Part shown: piece after piece, positions 55,551-64,000 of the stretch
How the letters are laid out: the number at the start of each line of letters is the position of its first letter
Numbering within the stretch: the first letter of the stretch is position 1
Assembly (NCBI RefSeq): GCF_965283645.1
Contig: NZ_CBDIPG010000001.1
Span: forward strand, 1,240,001 to 1,304,000
Direction of reading: 5' to 3'
DNA length: 64,000 bases
Source of the DNA: Kordia sp965283645
GTDB lineage: Bacteria > Bacteroidota > Bacteroidia > Flavobacteriales > Flavobacteriaceae
The notes under the pieces: model-generated
Databases searched by the model: none
The model's input: only the letters and a program-made list of their open reading frames with translations
Told to the model about the DNA's origin: nothing
Translations under genes and position numbers: made by a program

Positions 55551-55913
55551 TTGGCGTTAATACTATTTACTAAAAGGAAAAAACTATTCAACAACATATA
55601 TTGTAATCCTATCATTATTATACTAGTTTTAGGTGTTTCTGGAATTTTAAGTTCTAAAGAAAAAGAACTTAAGAATACTTACAAATTTGATTACAGTGAA
55701 ACTTTAAAAACCAATTCATCCAAATCAGCTACAATCTATTTAGAAAAAAACACAGCTTCAAAATTGATAGCTAGTGTTCGCTTTGTAGAAAACGAAAAAG
55801 GTAAGTTTGCACCTATTTTTACAAGAATCAATTATAGTGGTTTTGTTGGTGGTCATCAATGGGAATTAATGAGTGTTATTGTAAACCCAAATATTGACAA
55901 AAAATTTTCTTAA
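55551..55913 (+). CDS. Doubtful membrane-anchored small protein
   Basis: The frame of 120 codons has only a TTG start (MALILFTKRKKLF), one membrane helix (about residues 20-36) and a beta-rich tail. It may be the end of the peptide operon or the remains of a longer gene. Confidence 0.4.
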   Translation: MALILFTKRKKLFNNIYCNPIIIILVLGVSGILSSKEKELKNTYKFDYSETLKTNSSKSATIYLEKNTASKLIASVRFVENEKGKFAPIFTRINYSGFVGGHQWELMSVIVNPNIDKKFS

Positions 55914-56055
55914 GTAATAAACGGATTATAGCATTGGAGTTTATTTGGACTCACTATCTACAAACTGAATAAAGACTTTAAAGGGACCTTTGAATTGGAA
56001 GAATACTAGTATTAGAAATTACAGTAATTATTTCATGTTCCCGTCTTTGCAGTAC

Positions 56056-56103
56056 AAAACACTCAAATTAATTGTATCACAACTATTTTGAGTGTTTTTT
56101 TGT
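56056..56103 (+). terminator. Strong intrinsic terminator
   Basis: AAAACACTCAAA pairs perfectly with TTTGAGTGTTTT over 12 bp, followed by T residues. It closes the peptide/protease region. Confidence 0.75.
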
Positions 56104-56122
56104 ATTGTAAAATCCCCTTTAT

Positions 56123-56302
56123 ATGACTTCTAAGAACGCATATTGGTTTAAATATAGAAAACCACAAAAAGAAGATAGTTATGTTGCTATCGTTTCAGAA
56201 ACCCTTGATGAAGCTTTTAAAGTGATTATGGTACAGTACAAAGTGCCAAACTCAGCTATTTTTTATTTAAATCGAGAATTGGAAGTGTTGTTGCCTTTTT
56301 AG
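56123..56302 (+). CDS. Small protein (59 aa)
   Basis: ATG at 56123 gives MTSKNAYWFKYRKPQKEDSY and ends VLLPF at the TAG 56300. Soluble, no known domain; similar short YW-containing proteins occur in flavobacterial genomes, but I cannot name a family. Confidence 0.5.
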   Translation: MTSKNAYWFKYRKPQKEDSYVAIVSETLDEAFKVIMVQYKVPNSAIFYLNRELEVLLPF

Positions 56303-56345
56303 GGAAGAAGCATAATGCTATTAGAATCCGATTTCTAATCTATAT

Positions 56346-56996
56346 TCATTTTATTGAATAGTGATTATATGTTTCTTTAAATAAACTAACCCCCATCCAC
56401 GAAATATAAGCACTCATTATTATAAGTCCAGAAACATGAGTTTTATCAATTTCATTATCAAACCAGTTATTTGGGATAGTAGAAATTATTCTATTCAAAA
56501 TAAAAAAATACAGTATAAAAGAAAATATAATTGAAAATAATAATGAACCTGGGATATAAGAGAACCAATTTTCTTTTAGGTTAGCTATAATTGTTTTTCG
56601 ATGAGTTTCATCCTCAAAATAGTATTTCATTACACCATCAACTAAAAAGACTAAAGAAGAACCAATAAATGAAAAAATATACAACTTAACATAATTATGA
56701 GATTTTTCTCCAAATATATAATCCAAAAATAAGAAACTTATCTCATTTAAGTATTTGATATTAGATAGAAAATAAGATATCGAAAGTATTATTACTATTG
56801 AAAAATATGCAATTGTAAGTGTATTTAGTATTTTATTTTTATGTTTTGATATCAAACTAGAAATTAAAATTCCAGTACAACTTCCTAATCCAGCACTTAT
56901 CATTGCAGAATAAGGATTATTGTATCCTAAATAAACACATAAAATTCCTAGAAAACCACCACAGAAAGTAGTTAGTATAGCCTCTATATATTTCAT
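56346..56996 (-). CDS. Multi-pass membrane protein, unknown
   Basis: 216 residues with about six hydrophobic segments and short charged loops; a Gly-rich N-terminal pair (GGFLGILCVYLGY). No enzymatic motif or partner gene. It stands alone between the terminator and the tRNA scar. Confidence 0.65.
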   Translation of the reverse strand: MKYIEAILTTFCGGFLGILCVYLGYNNPYSAMISAGLGSCTGILISSLISKHKNKILNTLTIAYFSIVIILSISYFLSNIKYLNEISFLFLDYIFGEKSHNYVKLYIFSFIGSSLVFLVDGVMKYYFEDETHRKTIIANLKENWFSYIPGSLLFSIIFSFILYFFILNRIISTIPNNWFDNEIDKTHVSGLIIMSAYISWMGVSLFKETYNHYSIK

Positions 56997-57184
56997 AATA
57001 TTTATACGAAAACAGTCATTAAAATATTTTTATAATATACGATTTTTCTTATAATTTATTTTTATTATATTTGAATAATTATAACACAAAAGTGGTTTTT
57101 AAAACGAGTATACTTTATCTAAAATATGGTGGTTAAAAAATTGTAAGTCTCTGGAAATCAATTATTATTTATTTTCGCTTACAT

Positions 57185-57230
57185 GTTCATAACCCGGAGG
57201 TCTCGGGTTCAATTCCCGATCTCGATACTA
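57185..57230 (+). other. Second tRNA-Met-like 3' half (attachment-site scar)
   Basis: GTTCATAACCCGGAGGTC is identical to the 19624 scar, then T-arm CTCGG..CCCGA with GTTCAATTC and acceptor-like TCTCGATA. The 5' tRNA half is missing. The T-arm and acceptor differ from the 19624 copy by compensating changes, so it derives from a different tRNA allele. Confidence 0.7.
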
Positions 57231-57236
57231 CATAAC

Positions 57237-57309
57237 CCACTCATAATGAGTGGTTTATTTCGTTTTAAACAACTTCATTTTCAATACTCCAGTACGTTTA
57301 GGAGTATTG
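57237..57309 (+). terminator. Two hairpins behind the tRNA scar
   Basis: CCACTC/GAGTGG (57237-57253) and CAATACTCC/GGAGTATTG (57282-57309), both perfect; the second is followed by a T-rich run. Confidence 0.6.
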
Positions 57310-57417
57310 TTTTGTTCTTTTTTACTCATTCTACAAATCACTTAATCAGGCTTTTACAAGAGAGAACTTTAAGGTAAGACCTCGGGGTTACTATCTTTTC
57401 TTAAATATTTCAACATC

Positions 57418-57669
57418 TCACATGGCTTTTAATACCACATTTTCATTAATATAATGCCTTCTTAACACCTCTTTTGATGTATGAGAAGATAAAAAACCTG
57501 TATCTTCTTTCATTGTCATTGCTAAATACGTTAGATATGCTATTCGTAAATGCTTGAATTGTAACTCCTTTCCCGTGTTTAATTGTTTATAAAAATGACT
57601 AAAACCTCTAGATAGGTTATCTTTTAAAACATCAATTGTAATATTCCTTTCTGGAAATAGAATATACAT
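57418..57669 (-). pseudogene. C-terminal remnant of tyrosine integrase
   Basis: 83 residues with LQFKHLRIAYLTYLAM (HLR box) and SSHTSKEVLRRHYI, the His/Tyr end of a tyrosine recombinase. The N-terminal and core parts are absent. Next to the second tRNA scar, it marks a decayed element. Confidence 0.75.
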
Positions 57670-58030
57670 AAGTATCCGGTCTTGGATGTCTAAGGTTTAG
57701 GTTTGTATTTTATATAATTAGAGATATGAAAAATTATATTACCTATTTTTATGATTACAATAAGTAATTTGCCGAAGGCTTATATTTAATCCTGTAAACT
57801 AATTTCGTTTTTTTCTTTTGACACTTTTAAGTTTTATTAGTGAAAACGATGGTTGATCTTCAAATTATAACTAAAAGAAAAATCGCCTAAAAATTACTTT
57901 TTAGACGATTTCTTCCATTTTAATAATAGAGTTATCTTATCTACATTTTGTTAAACGTAGAGTAGTTATTCTTGTATCAGTTTTAATCCTGACCAATACA
58001 AACAACTACTTTAAGTATTATTGATTTCCT
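57670..58030. other. Intergenic with terminator
   Basis: No gene. AATCGcCTAAAAA/TTTTTAGaCGATT (57881-57910, one mismatch) is a terminator for the leftward T9SS operon. Confidence 0.6.
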
Positions 58031-58846
58031 TTACTGTTTAACGATTTTAATTGTCTTATGCGCTTTTTCAGTATATACTTTTACAAAGTAAATTCCACTT
58101 TGTAAATGATTCACTTTTATACTATTTAAATCACTATCTTTTGTAAGGACCAATTGACCTCCAATATTAAAGATTTCAGCTTTCATCAAAGAAATTTCTG
58201 GACTAGAAATAGTTACAACATCTGCTACAGGGTTTGGATATATTGAAAGTTGATTTAATGTTACTTCAGGAGTACTTAATGTCGCAAAACTAAAATTACT
58301 TGTTCCAGATACAGCGGCAGCATTTTCATCTACTACAGAAGCGAAAATAGCCATTGAATCATCAACCATATCAGCAGACATGAAACTCTTTAAAGGAGTT
58401 ACATTAGTTGCTAAAGGATCATTATTTTCTAATATTTTAAGTTCTCCATTGGTAGGGTTTCCGCCTACTGTAAAGCTTAACATATTAATATTTATTCCTG
58501 TAGAAGGAGCAGACAATGAAATTGGACTTCCTAATGTTTCTGTATACAAATATCCATCAATAGTTGGCATTCCAACTTCATTTCCATCAAAAAAATTTTG
58601 ATCAGCAGCACTACCTAACGAAGAAGTTATCGTTGCAGTAGCTCCATCTGGTAAAATGATTGTAAATCCATAACTCTGTACAGAGGTAGCAAAGTTATTA
58701 GAGCTTGCATTAGGAACAGCTTGTATTGTAAAGTCATATCCTCCAAGATGCACCAACGTATAGGTATATCCTTCTTGTGCTTGTATTTGATTTGAAAAGC
58801 AGTAAATGATTACTACGATTACTAAATGTGATATTAGTTTTTTCAT
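58031..58846 (-). CDS. Secreted T9SS-sorted protein, unknown function
   Basis: Signal peptide to about residue 23 (QIQAQ), a 165-residue beta-rich domain similar in style to cohesin/T9SS-associated beta sandwiches, then a type A sorting domain beginning LSIYPNPVADVVTISS and ending KTIKIVKQ. It starts 23 bp after the giant FG-GAP gene, so both are likely exported by the same system and may work together on the cell surface. Confidence 0.75.
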   Translation of the reverse strand: MKKLISHLVIVVIIYCFSNQIQAQEGYTYTLVHLGGYDFTIQAVPNASSNNFATSVQSYGFTIILPDGATATITSSLGSAADQNFFDGNEVGMPTIDGYLYTETLGSPISLSAPSTGININMLSFTVGGNPTNGELKILENNDPLATNVTPLKSFMSADMVDDSMAIFASVVDENAAAVSGTSNFSFATLSTPEVTLNQLSIYPNPVADVVTISSPEISLMKAEIFNIGGQLVLTKDSDLNSIKVNHLQSGIYFVKVYTEKAHKTIKIVKQ

Positions 58847-58869
58847 GAGTTTATATTTTTGAATCGTTT

Positions 58870-61800
58870 TTAGTTGTTTAGAGGTAATTGTTCTTCTATT
58901 TGGTATGTACTAAAGTTTAAGAAATTTCCAGGATGTGCCAGTGCATTTTGTAAAATGAAAGGTGAATCTGGATTTGTTCCAGAATACTGTGCTTTTCCAC
59001 TCATGTCGACATCAAATTTGGTATATCCACTTACTTCATAAGTTGGTAAATTTAGGAAGTTTCCTGAATCGTTTAGGGCAGCTGAAAGAATACTAGGTGT
59101 ATCAGGACTAGTTCCTGAATATTGAACTACAGTATCATCATTTACATTACCAGTCCACATAGCAACTATACCAGAAGACATTCCAAAGATTGTTTGCGCA
59201 TTACTTCCAAAAGTAATTTGATTGGAAGCGTCTGTAAAATCAACTATTGTAACTGTAGTACCTAGTGTTATTGCAGTTGAAGACATAATACCTAAGTGAT
59301 TACGATGTTTTATAACGATGTAATAATTTCCAGCTGACACATTAAATAATAGATTAGAAATACCATCAGTTGCAACTATATCACCATCACGTTGTATTAA
59401 AGCTGATTGCGAAGACAACACTGAAGTATTATCATTTTCATCACGGATTTCTATGAAAACCCAATCCACAATAGCATCATTTCCTGTTACATTAAAAATT
59501 GAAACATCACAAGAGATCATATCTACATAAGGACTTCTTGTAGGAATGAATCCAGCTACACGTAAATCATCTCGCATAAGTGTTTCTTCACCTGTATTTG
59601 GATTTAAAGCGGCACCTTGTAAATATACTTTTATAGCTAATACCACATTAGCTGCTGCATTTACAGCATCAATAATAGCTTGTACTTGCATCACTGTTGG
59701 AGGATTACTAAATCCTGTTTCTGCCGCAATTGCTGTTTGATAGCCAGCTTCATTAGCAGGAATAACTCCTGTGATTCCAATAATACCGTCTAGTTGAGCT
59801 GCTGTTACAGCAACTGTATTGGCATTATTAGCGCCTCCTGTAGAATCTGAATCTTCTAGAACTTCTGCTAACGCTGCGTTAGAAGCTATTACTGCTATAT
59901 TTACAGCATCAATAATAGCTTGCACTTGCATCACTGTTGGAGGATTACTAAATCCTGTTTCTGCCGCAATTGCTGTTTGATAAGTTGCTTCATTAGCAGG
60001 GATAACTCCTGTTACTCCAGTAATATCGTCCAGTTGAGCTGCTGTTACGGGAACTGTATTGGCATTATTAGCGCCTCCTGTAGAATCTGAATCTTCTAAG
60101 ACTTCTGCTAACGCTGTGTTAGAAGCTGTTACTGCTGTATTTACAGCATCAATAATAGCTTGCACTTGCATCACTGTTGGAGGATTACTAAATCCTGTTT
60201 CTGCCGCAATTGCTGCTTGATAAGCTGCTTCATTAGCTGGGTCAATTCCTGTTATTCCAGTAATATCGTCTAGTTGAGCTGCTGTTACAGGAACTGTATT
60301 CGCGTTATTAGCGCCTCCTGTAGAATCTGAATCTTCTAGGACTTCTGCTAACGCTGTGTTAGAAGCTGTTACTGCTGTATTTACAGCATCAATAATAGCT
60401 TGTACTTGCATCACTGTTGGAGGATTACTAAACCCTGTTTCTGCCGCAATTGCTGCTTGATAGCCAGCTTCATTAGCAGGAATGACTCCTGTTATTCCAG
60501 TAATATCGTCCAATTGAGCTACTGTTACAGGAACTGTATTCGCGTTATTAGCGCCTCCTGTAGAATCTGAATCTTCAAGAACTTCTGCTAACGCTGTGTT
60601 AGAAGCTGTTACTGCTGTATTTACAGCATCAATAATAGCTTGCACTTGCATCACTGTTGGAGGATTACTAAACCCTGTCTCTGTTGCAATTGCTGCTTGA
60701 TAGCCAGCTTCATTAGCTGGGTCAATTCCTGTGATTCCAGTAATATCGTCTAGTTGAGCTGCTGTTACAGGAACTGTATTCGCGTTATTAGCGCCTCCTG
60801 TAGAATCTGAATCTTCTAGGACTTCTGCTAACGCTGTGTTAGAAGCTGTTACTGCTGTATTTACAGCATCAATAATAGCTTGTACTTGCATCACTGTTGG
60901 AGGATTACTAAATCCTGTTTCTGTTGCAATTGCTGCTTGATAAGCTACTTCATTAGCTGGGTCAACTCCTGTTATTCCAGTGATATCGTCCAATTGAGCT
61001 ACTGTTACAGGAACTGTATTGGCATTATTAGCGCCTCCTGTAGAATCTGAATCTTCAAGAACTTCTGCTAACGCTGTATTAGAAGCTGTTGCTGCTGTAT
61101 TTACAGCATCAATAATAGCTTGTACTTGCATCACTGTTGGCGGATTGCTAAATCCTGTCTCTGTTGCAATTGCTGCTTGATAAGCTACTTCATTAGCTGG
61201 AACAACTCCTGTGATTCCAATAATACCGTCTAGTTGAGCTGCTGTTACAGGAACTGTATTGGCATTATTAGCGCCACCTGTAGAATCTGAATCTTCTAGA
61301 ACTTCTGCTAACGCTGCATTAGAAGCTATTGTTGCTGCATTTACAGTATCAATAATAGCTTGTACTTGCATCACTGTTGGAGGATTACTAAATCCTGTTT
61401 CTGTTGCAATTGCAGCTTGATAAGCTGCTTCATTAGCTGGGTCAACTCCTGTTATTCCAGTAATATCGTTCAGTTGAGCTGCTGTTACAGGAACTGTATT
61501 TGCGTTATTAGCGCCTCCTGTAGAATCTGAATCTTCAAGAACTTCTGCTAACGCTGCATTAGAAGCTATTGCTGCTGCATTTACAGCATCAATAATAGCT
61601 TGTACTTGCATCACTGTTGGAGGATTACTAAACCCTGTTTCTGCCGCAATTGCTGCTTGATAACCAGCTTCATTAGCTGGAACAACCCCTGTTATTCCAA
61701 TAATATCGTCCAATTGAGTTGCTGTTACAGGAACAGTATTTGCGTTATTAGCACCACCTGTAGAATCTGAATCTTCTAGAACTTCTGCTAACGCTGCATT

Positions 61801-64000
61801 AGAAGCTATTGTTGCTGCATTTACAGTATCAATAATAGCTTGTACTTGCATCACTGTTGGAGGATTACTAAATCCTGTTTCTGTTGCAATTGCAGCTTGA
61901 TAAGCTGCTTCATTAGCTGGGTCAACTCCTGTTATTCCAGTAATATCGTTCAGTTGAGCTGCTGTTACAGGAACTGTATTTGCGTTATTAGCGCCTCCTG
62001 TAGAATCTGAATCTTCTAGGACTTCTGCTAAGGCAGTAACTTCTGCATTTACAGCATCAATAATAGCTTGTACTTGCATCACTGTTGGCGGATTACTAAA
62101 TCCTGTTTCTGCTGCAATTGCTGCTTGATAACCAGTTTCATTAGCTGGAATAACTCCTGTTATTCCTGTAATTGCTACTAATTGAGCTGCTGTTACTGCA
62201 ACTGTATTTGCGTTATTAGCGCCTCCAACAGAAGCAGAATCTTCTAAGACTTCTGCCAAGGTAGCAACTTCTGTATTTACAGCATCAATAATAGCTTGTA
62301 CTTGCATCACTGTTGGCGGATTACTAAATCCTGTTTCTGCTGCAATTGCTGCTTGATAAGCTGCTTCATTAGCAGGAATAACTCCTGTTATTCCAATAAT
62401 ATCGTCTAGTTGAGCTGCTGTTACTGCAACTGTATTTGCGTTATTAGCACCACCTGTAGAATCTGAATCTTCCAAGACTTCTGCTAAGGCTGCGTTAGAA
62501 ACTGTTGTTTCATCAACAACTCTCCAATTAACTTCTGCTCCATTGTTAGCATATTCCGAAAGAATATTAGTAATACCTGCATTAATGGATCCGTAGATAG
62601 CTGTATTATCATCCACGCTGTCGTCAAGTCCATCTGCATCTGCATCTGCTGGAGTTAATGTAATACCAGCTTCATCTATGTCATCGGTTGTATCATCGTC
62701 ACTATTTGTATCAATATAATCAGCACCATCTGGTTGTGAATCTGTATTTACAGGAGTAAGTCCTCCTGAGTAATTCATATCCAAACCATTTGTATCATAC
62801 ATATTAGAAGGTGCGATATATGATCCTGTTGCCTGCGCTTCTACGTTATCGGGAATTCCGTCTCCATCAGAATCTAAGTCAAGAAAATTATATTTTCCAT
62901 CTCCATCTGTATCAAGAGGATTCAAAGGATCTCCACCCACTTCTACTGAATCAAGAATACCATCATTATCTGAATCGACATCATTACAGTTTGCAACTCC
63001 ATCTAGATCAAAATCCGACCCTATGAGTGCGATATGTGTCATTTCGGATCCACTCTGTCCAAAATCTACGTTATTCAAAGCGTCTGAAGTCACAGGTAAA
63101 TTGGCAAAAGTTCCATCACCGTTAGATAAGAAAACTTTTACCGCTCCGTTTTCTGGTTGAGCAGTACCTAACGCAGAGACCACATCACTAAAACCATCTC
63201 CATTGATATCTCGAAGCGATGTTGCCTCGGTACTAGATACTCCAAAATTTTCATTAGATACAGAAGTTATTATTGGATCTGCTTCAAATATCCCTAAGCC
63301 AACACCTAGCCAAACCCTAATTTCATTTGGCCCACTAAGTGCTGCGACAATATCGCCAATACCATCAAAATTGACATCGCCTACCATCGTAGCTTCATTG
63401 CCATCTTGACCAAAATCAACATTATTTAAAGAGGTTATTATTGGATTGATTTCAAATGTACCGTCAGATTTTCCTTTGTATACTAAGCTGCTTGATGGAT
63501 TTCCAGAAGATGCACTTCCTAATATAGAGACAACGTCAAGTCGTCCATCACCATCTGCATCTGCCAATTCTGTAAATTCTGTACCATTTCTACCAAAATT
63601 AACTTCTAGTAATCCTGTAGTATCAGTGGAATTAGGATTGAAGCTACCATCTCCATTGGAGAAATATACATTTATTCTTGGTCCATCTGCTTGCGAAGAA
63701 CCAAGTATTGATACTACATCAGCAAAACCATCTCCATTGATATCACCAATACGAGTAATTTCTGTTCCAGTACCTCCAAAATTATTATCTGAACCTGATA
63801 GTCCTGTTTCTATTGGTGCAGTTGGATATGTTCCATTACCATTGGATAACCAGACACGAATTGCTGGACCTCCAGTAGCTCCGTTACCAAGTACAGCAAC
63901 AACATCGTCAAAGCCATCTCCATTGACATCACCCACATCAGTACGTTTGGAATTATTTTCCCCAAAATTTTCATTGGTTACGGCAGTAATTTTTGGATTG
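58870..64000 (-). CDS. Giant FG-GAP/VCBS surface protein with tandem repeats (N-terminus beyond window)
   Basis: The frame is open to the right edge; a GTG at 63936 is not the real start, since FG-GAP sequence (TNENFG) continues upstream. Order visible: at least five FG-GAP-type blocks (GDVNGDGFDDVVA, GDINGDGFADVVS), a thrombospondin-type-3/calcium segment (DSDNDGILDSVE, DLDSDGDGIPDN), twelve Ala/Asn-rich repeats of 75-80 residues, then about 240 residues ending QLPLNN. No T9SS type A tail is obvious. A large calcium-binding adhesin-like product is likely. Confidence 0.8.
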   Translation of the reverse strand, partial: NPKITAVTNENFGENNSKRTDVGDVNGDGFDDVVAVLGNGATGGPAIRVWLSNGNGTYPTAPIETGLSGSDNNFGGTGTEITRIGDINGDGFADVVSILGSSQADGPRINVYFSNGDGSFNPNSTDTTGLLEVNFGRNGTEFTELADADGDGRLDVVSILGSASSGNPSSSLVYKGKSDGTFEINPIITSLNNVDFGQDGNEATMVGDVNFDGIGDIVAALSGPNEIRVWLGVGLGIFEADPIITSVSNENFGVSSTEATSLRDINGDGFSDVVSALGTAQPENGAVKVFLSNGDGTFANLPVTSDALNNVDFGQSGSEMTHIALIGSDFDLDGVANCNDVDSDNDGILDSVEVGGDPLNPLDTDGDGKYNFLDLDSDGDGIPDNVEAQATGSYIAPSNMYDTNGLDMNYSGGLTPVNTDSQPDGADYIDTNSDDDTTDDIDEAGITLTPADADADGLDDSVDDNTAIYGSINAGITNILSEYANNGAEVNWRVVDETTVSNAALAEVLEDSDSTGGANNANTVAVTAAQLDDIIGITGVIPANEAAYQAAIAAETGFSNPPTVMQVQAIIDAVNTEVATLAEVLEDSASVGGANNANTVAVTAAQLVAITGITGVIPANETGYQAAIAAETGFSNPPTVMQVQAIIDAVNAEVTALAEVLEDSDSTGGANNANTVPVTAAQLNDITGITGVDPANEAAYQAAIATETGFSNPPTVMQVQAIIDTVNAATIASNAALAEVLEDSDSTGGANNANTVPVTATQLDDIIGITGVVPANEAGYQAAIAAETGFSNPPTVMQVQAIIDAVNAAAIASNAALAEVLEDSDSTGGANNANTVPVTAAQLNDITGITGVDPANEAAYQAAIATETGFSNPPTVMQVQAIIDTVNAATIASNAALAEVLEDSDSTGGANNANTVPVTAAQLDGIIGITGVVPANEVAYQAAIATETGFSNPPTVMQVQAIIDAVNTAATASNTALAEVLEDSDSTGGANNANTVPVTVAQLDDITGITGVDPANEVAYQAAIATETGFSNPPTVMQVQAIIDAVNTAVTASNTALAEVLEDSDSTGGANNANTVPVTAAQLDDITGITGIDPANEAGYQAAIATETGFSNPPTVMQVQAIIDAVNTAVTASNTALAEVLEDSDSTGGANNANTVPVTVAQLDDITGITGVIPANEAGYQAAIAAETGFSNPPTVMQVQAIIDAVNTAVTASNTALAEVLEDSDSTGGANNANTVPVTAAQLDDITGITGIDPANEAAYQAAIAAETGFSNPPTVMQVQAIIDAVNTAVTASNTALAEVLEDSDSTGGANNANTVPVTAAQLDDITGVTGVIPANEATYQTAIAAETGFSNPPTVMQVQAIIDAVNIAVIASNAALAEVLEDSDSTGGANNANTVAVTAAQLDGIIGITGVIPANEAGYQTAIAAETGFSNPPTVMQVQAIIDAVNAAANVVLAIKVYLQGAALNPNTGEETLMRDDLRVAGFIPTRSPYVDMISCDVSIFNVTGNDAIVDWVFIEIRDENDNTSVLSSQSALIQRDGDIVATDGISNLLFNVSAGNYYIVIKHRNHLGIMSSTAITLGTTVTIVDFTDASNQITFGSNAQTIFGMSSGIVAMWTGNVNDDTVVQYSGTSPDTPSILSAALNDSGNFLNLPTYEVSGYTKFDVDMSGKAQYSGTNPDSPFILQNALAHPGNFLNFSTYQIEEQLPLNN
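59641..62490 (-). repeat. Twelve tandem coding repeats (240-bp unit)
   Basis: Each unit reads ALAEVLEDSDSTGGANNAN, then a variable GITG(V/I)(D/I/V)PANE box, then ETGFSNPPTVMQVQAIID. The two N-terminal units are 15 bp shorter. Units beginning near 61321 and 61801 are nearly identical, indicating recent duplication or gene conversion. Confidence 0.85.

Noticed and set aside
59546..63409. Small plus-strand frames within the giant repeat gene
   Set aside because: They follow the repeat period and lie opposite a clear long coding frame.

Overview
The window is AT-rich DNA from a member of the Bacteroidota, most likely a marine flavobacterium. The evidence is Por-type (T9SS) C-terminal sorting domains on secreted proteins, TAnnTTTG-type promoters, lipoproteins with short lipoboxes, a GG-leader peptide with a protease operon, and transposase and recombinase types common in that phylum. 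I cannot name the species with confidence.

Layout. 1-19.4 kb is a conflict/defence-like block. It holds a nuclease-NACHT ATPase cut by the left edge, a seven-gene plus-strand operon ending in a tightly overlapping radical SAM / P-loop kinase / HAD phosphatase / uracil-phosphoribosyltransferase-like quartet, an HNH protein with a membrane-anchored caspase-like protein, a secreted Ig/lipase T9SS protein, and a minus-strand operon coding for a giant PRTase-histidine-kinase-like protein, a stand-alone receiver and a four-helix membrane protein.

At 19.62 kb lies the 3' half of a tRNA-Met-like gene followed by a terminator and a tyrosine integrase. A second, related tRNA 3' half lies at 57.19 kb beside an integrase remnant. 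These look like attachment scars of elements stacked in one tRNA locus, bounding an island of about 37.6 kb. The island's left arm holds the integrase, an XRE repressor with an operator cluster, small proteins and a putative DNA-binding/replication protein.

24.6-46.5 kb is the most striking part: a second tyrosine recombinase, then nine gene cassettes separated by long imperfect palindromes that resemble integron attC sites (ACAAC..G, a GTATAA.. arm, a complementary arm, then CGTTG). The arms differ almost only as A on the left arm against C on the right, so the bottom strand pairs better (T-G wobbles). Five copies of an IS1182-like element (two intact and alike, one intact and diverged, one internally deleted, one remnant) all sit at the same position inside these sites with 4-bp duplications. 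Two long multigene cassettes are also bracketed by a second hairpin family (GCCAACGC ends). Cargo includes a DUF1877-like protein, a beta-lactamase-fold hydrolase, a radical SAM plus methyltransferase-UvrD pair, an HNH protein, an AraC-controlled deacetylase/cupin/OYE operon, a VOC protein and unknowns.

46.5-57 kb holds 10-bp iterons, structured non-coding DNA, a lipoprotein with a membrane partner, and a TPR/AraC-type sensor next to a GG-leader Cys-rich peptide, a lipoprotein subtilase and an M23 peptidase; the regulator and peptide genes share an operator-like motif. 57-64 kb is a secreted-protein operon: a giant FG-GAP protein with twelve near-identical 75-80-residue repeats (5' end beyond the window) and a T9SS protein.
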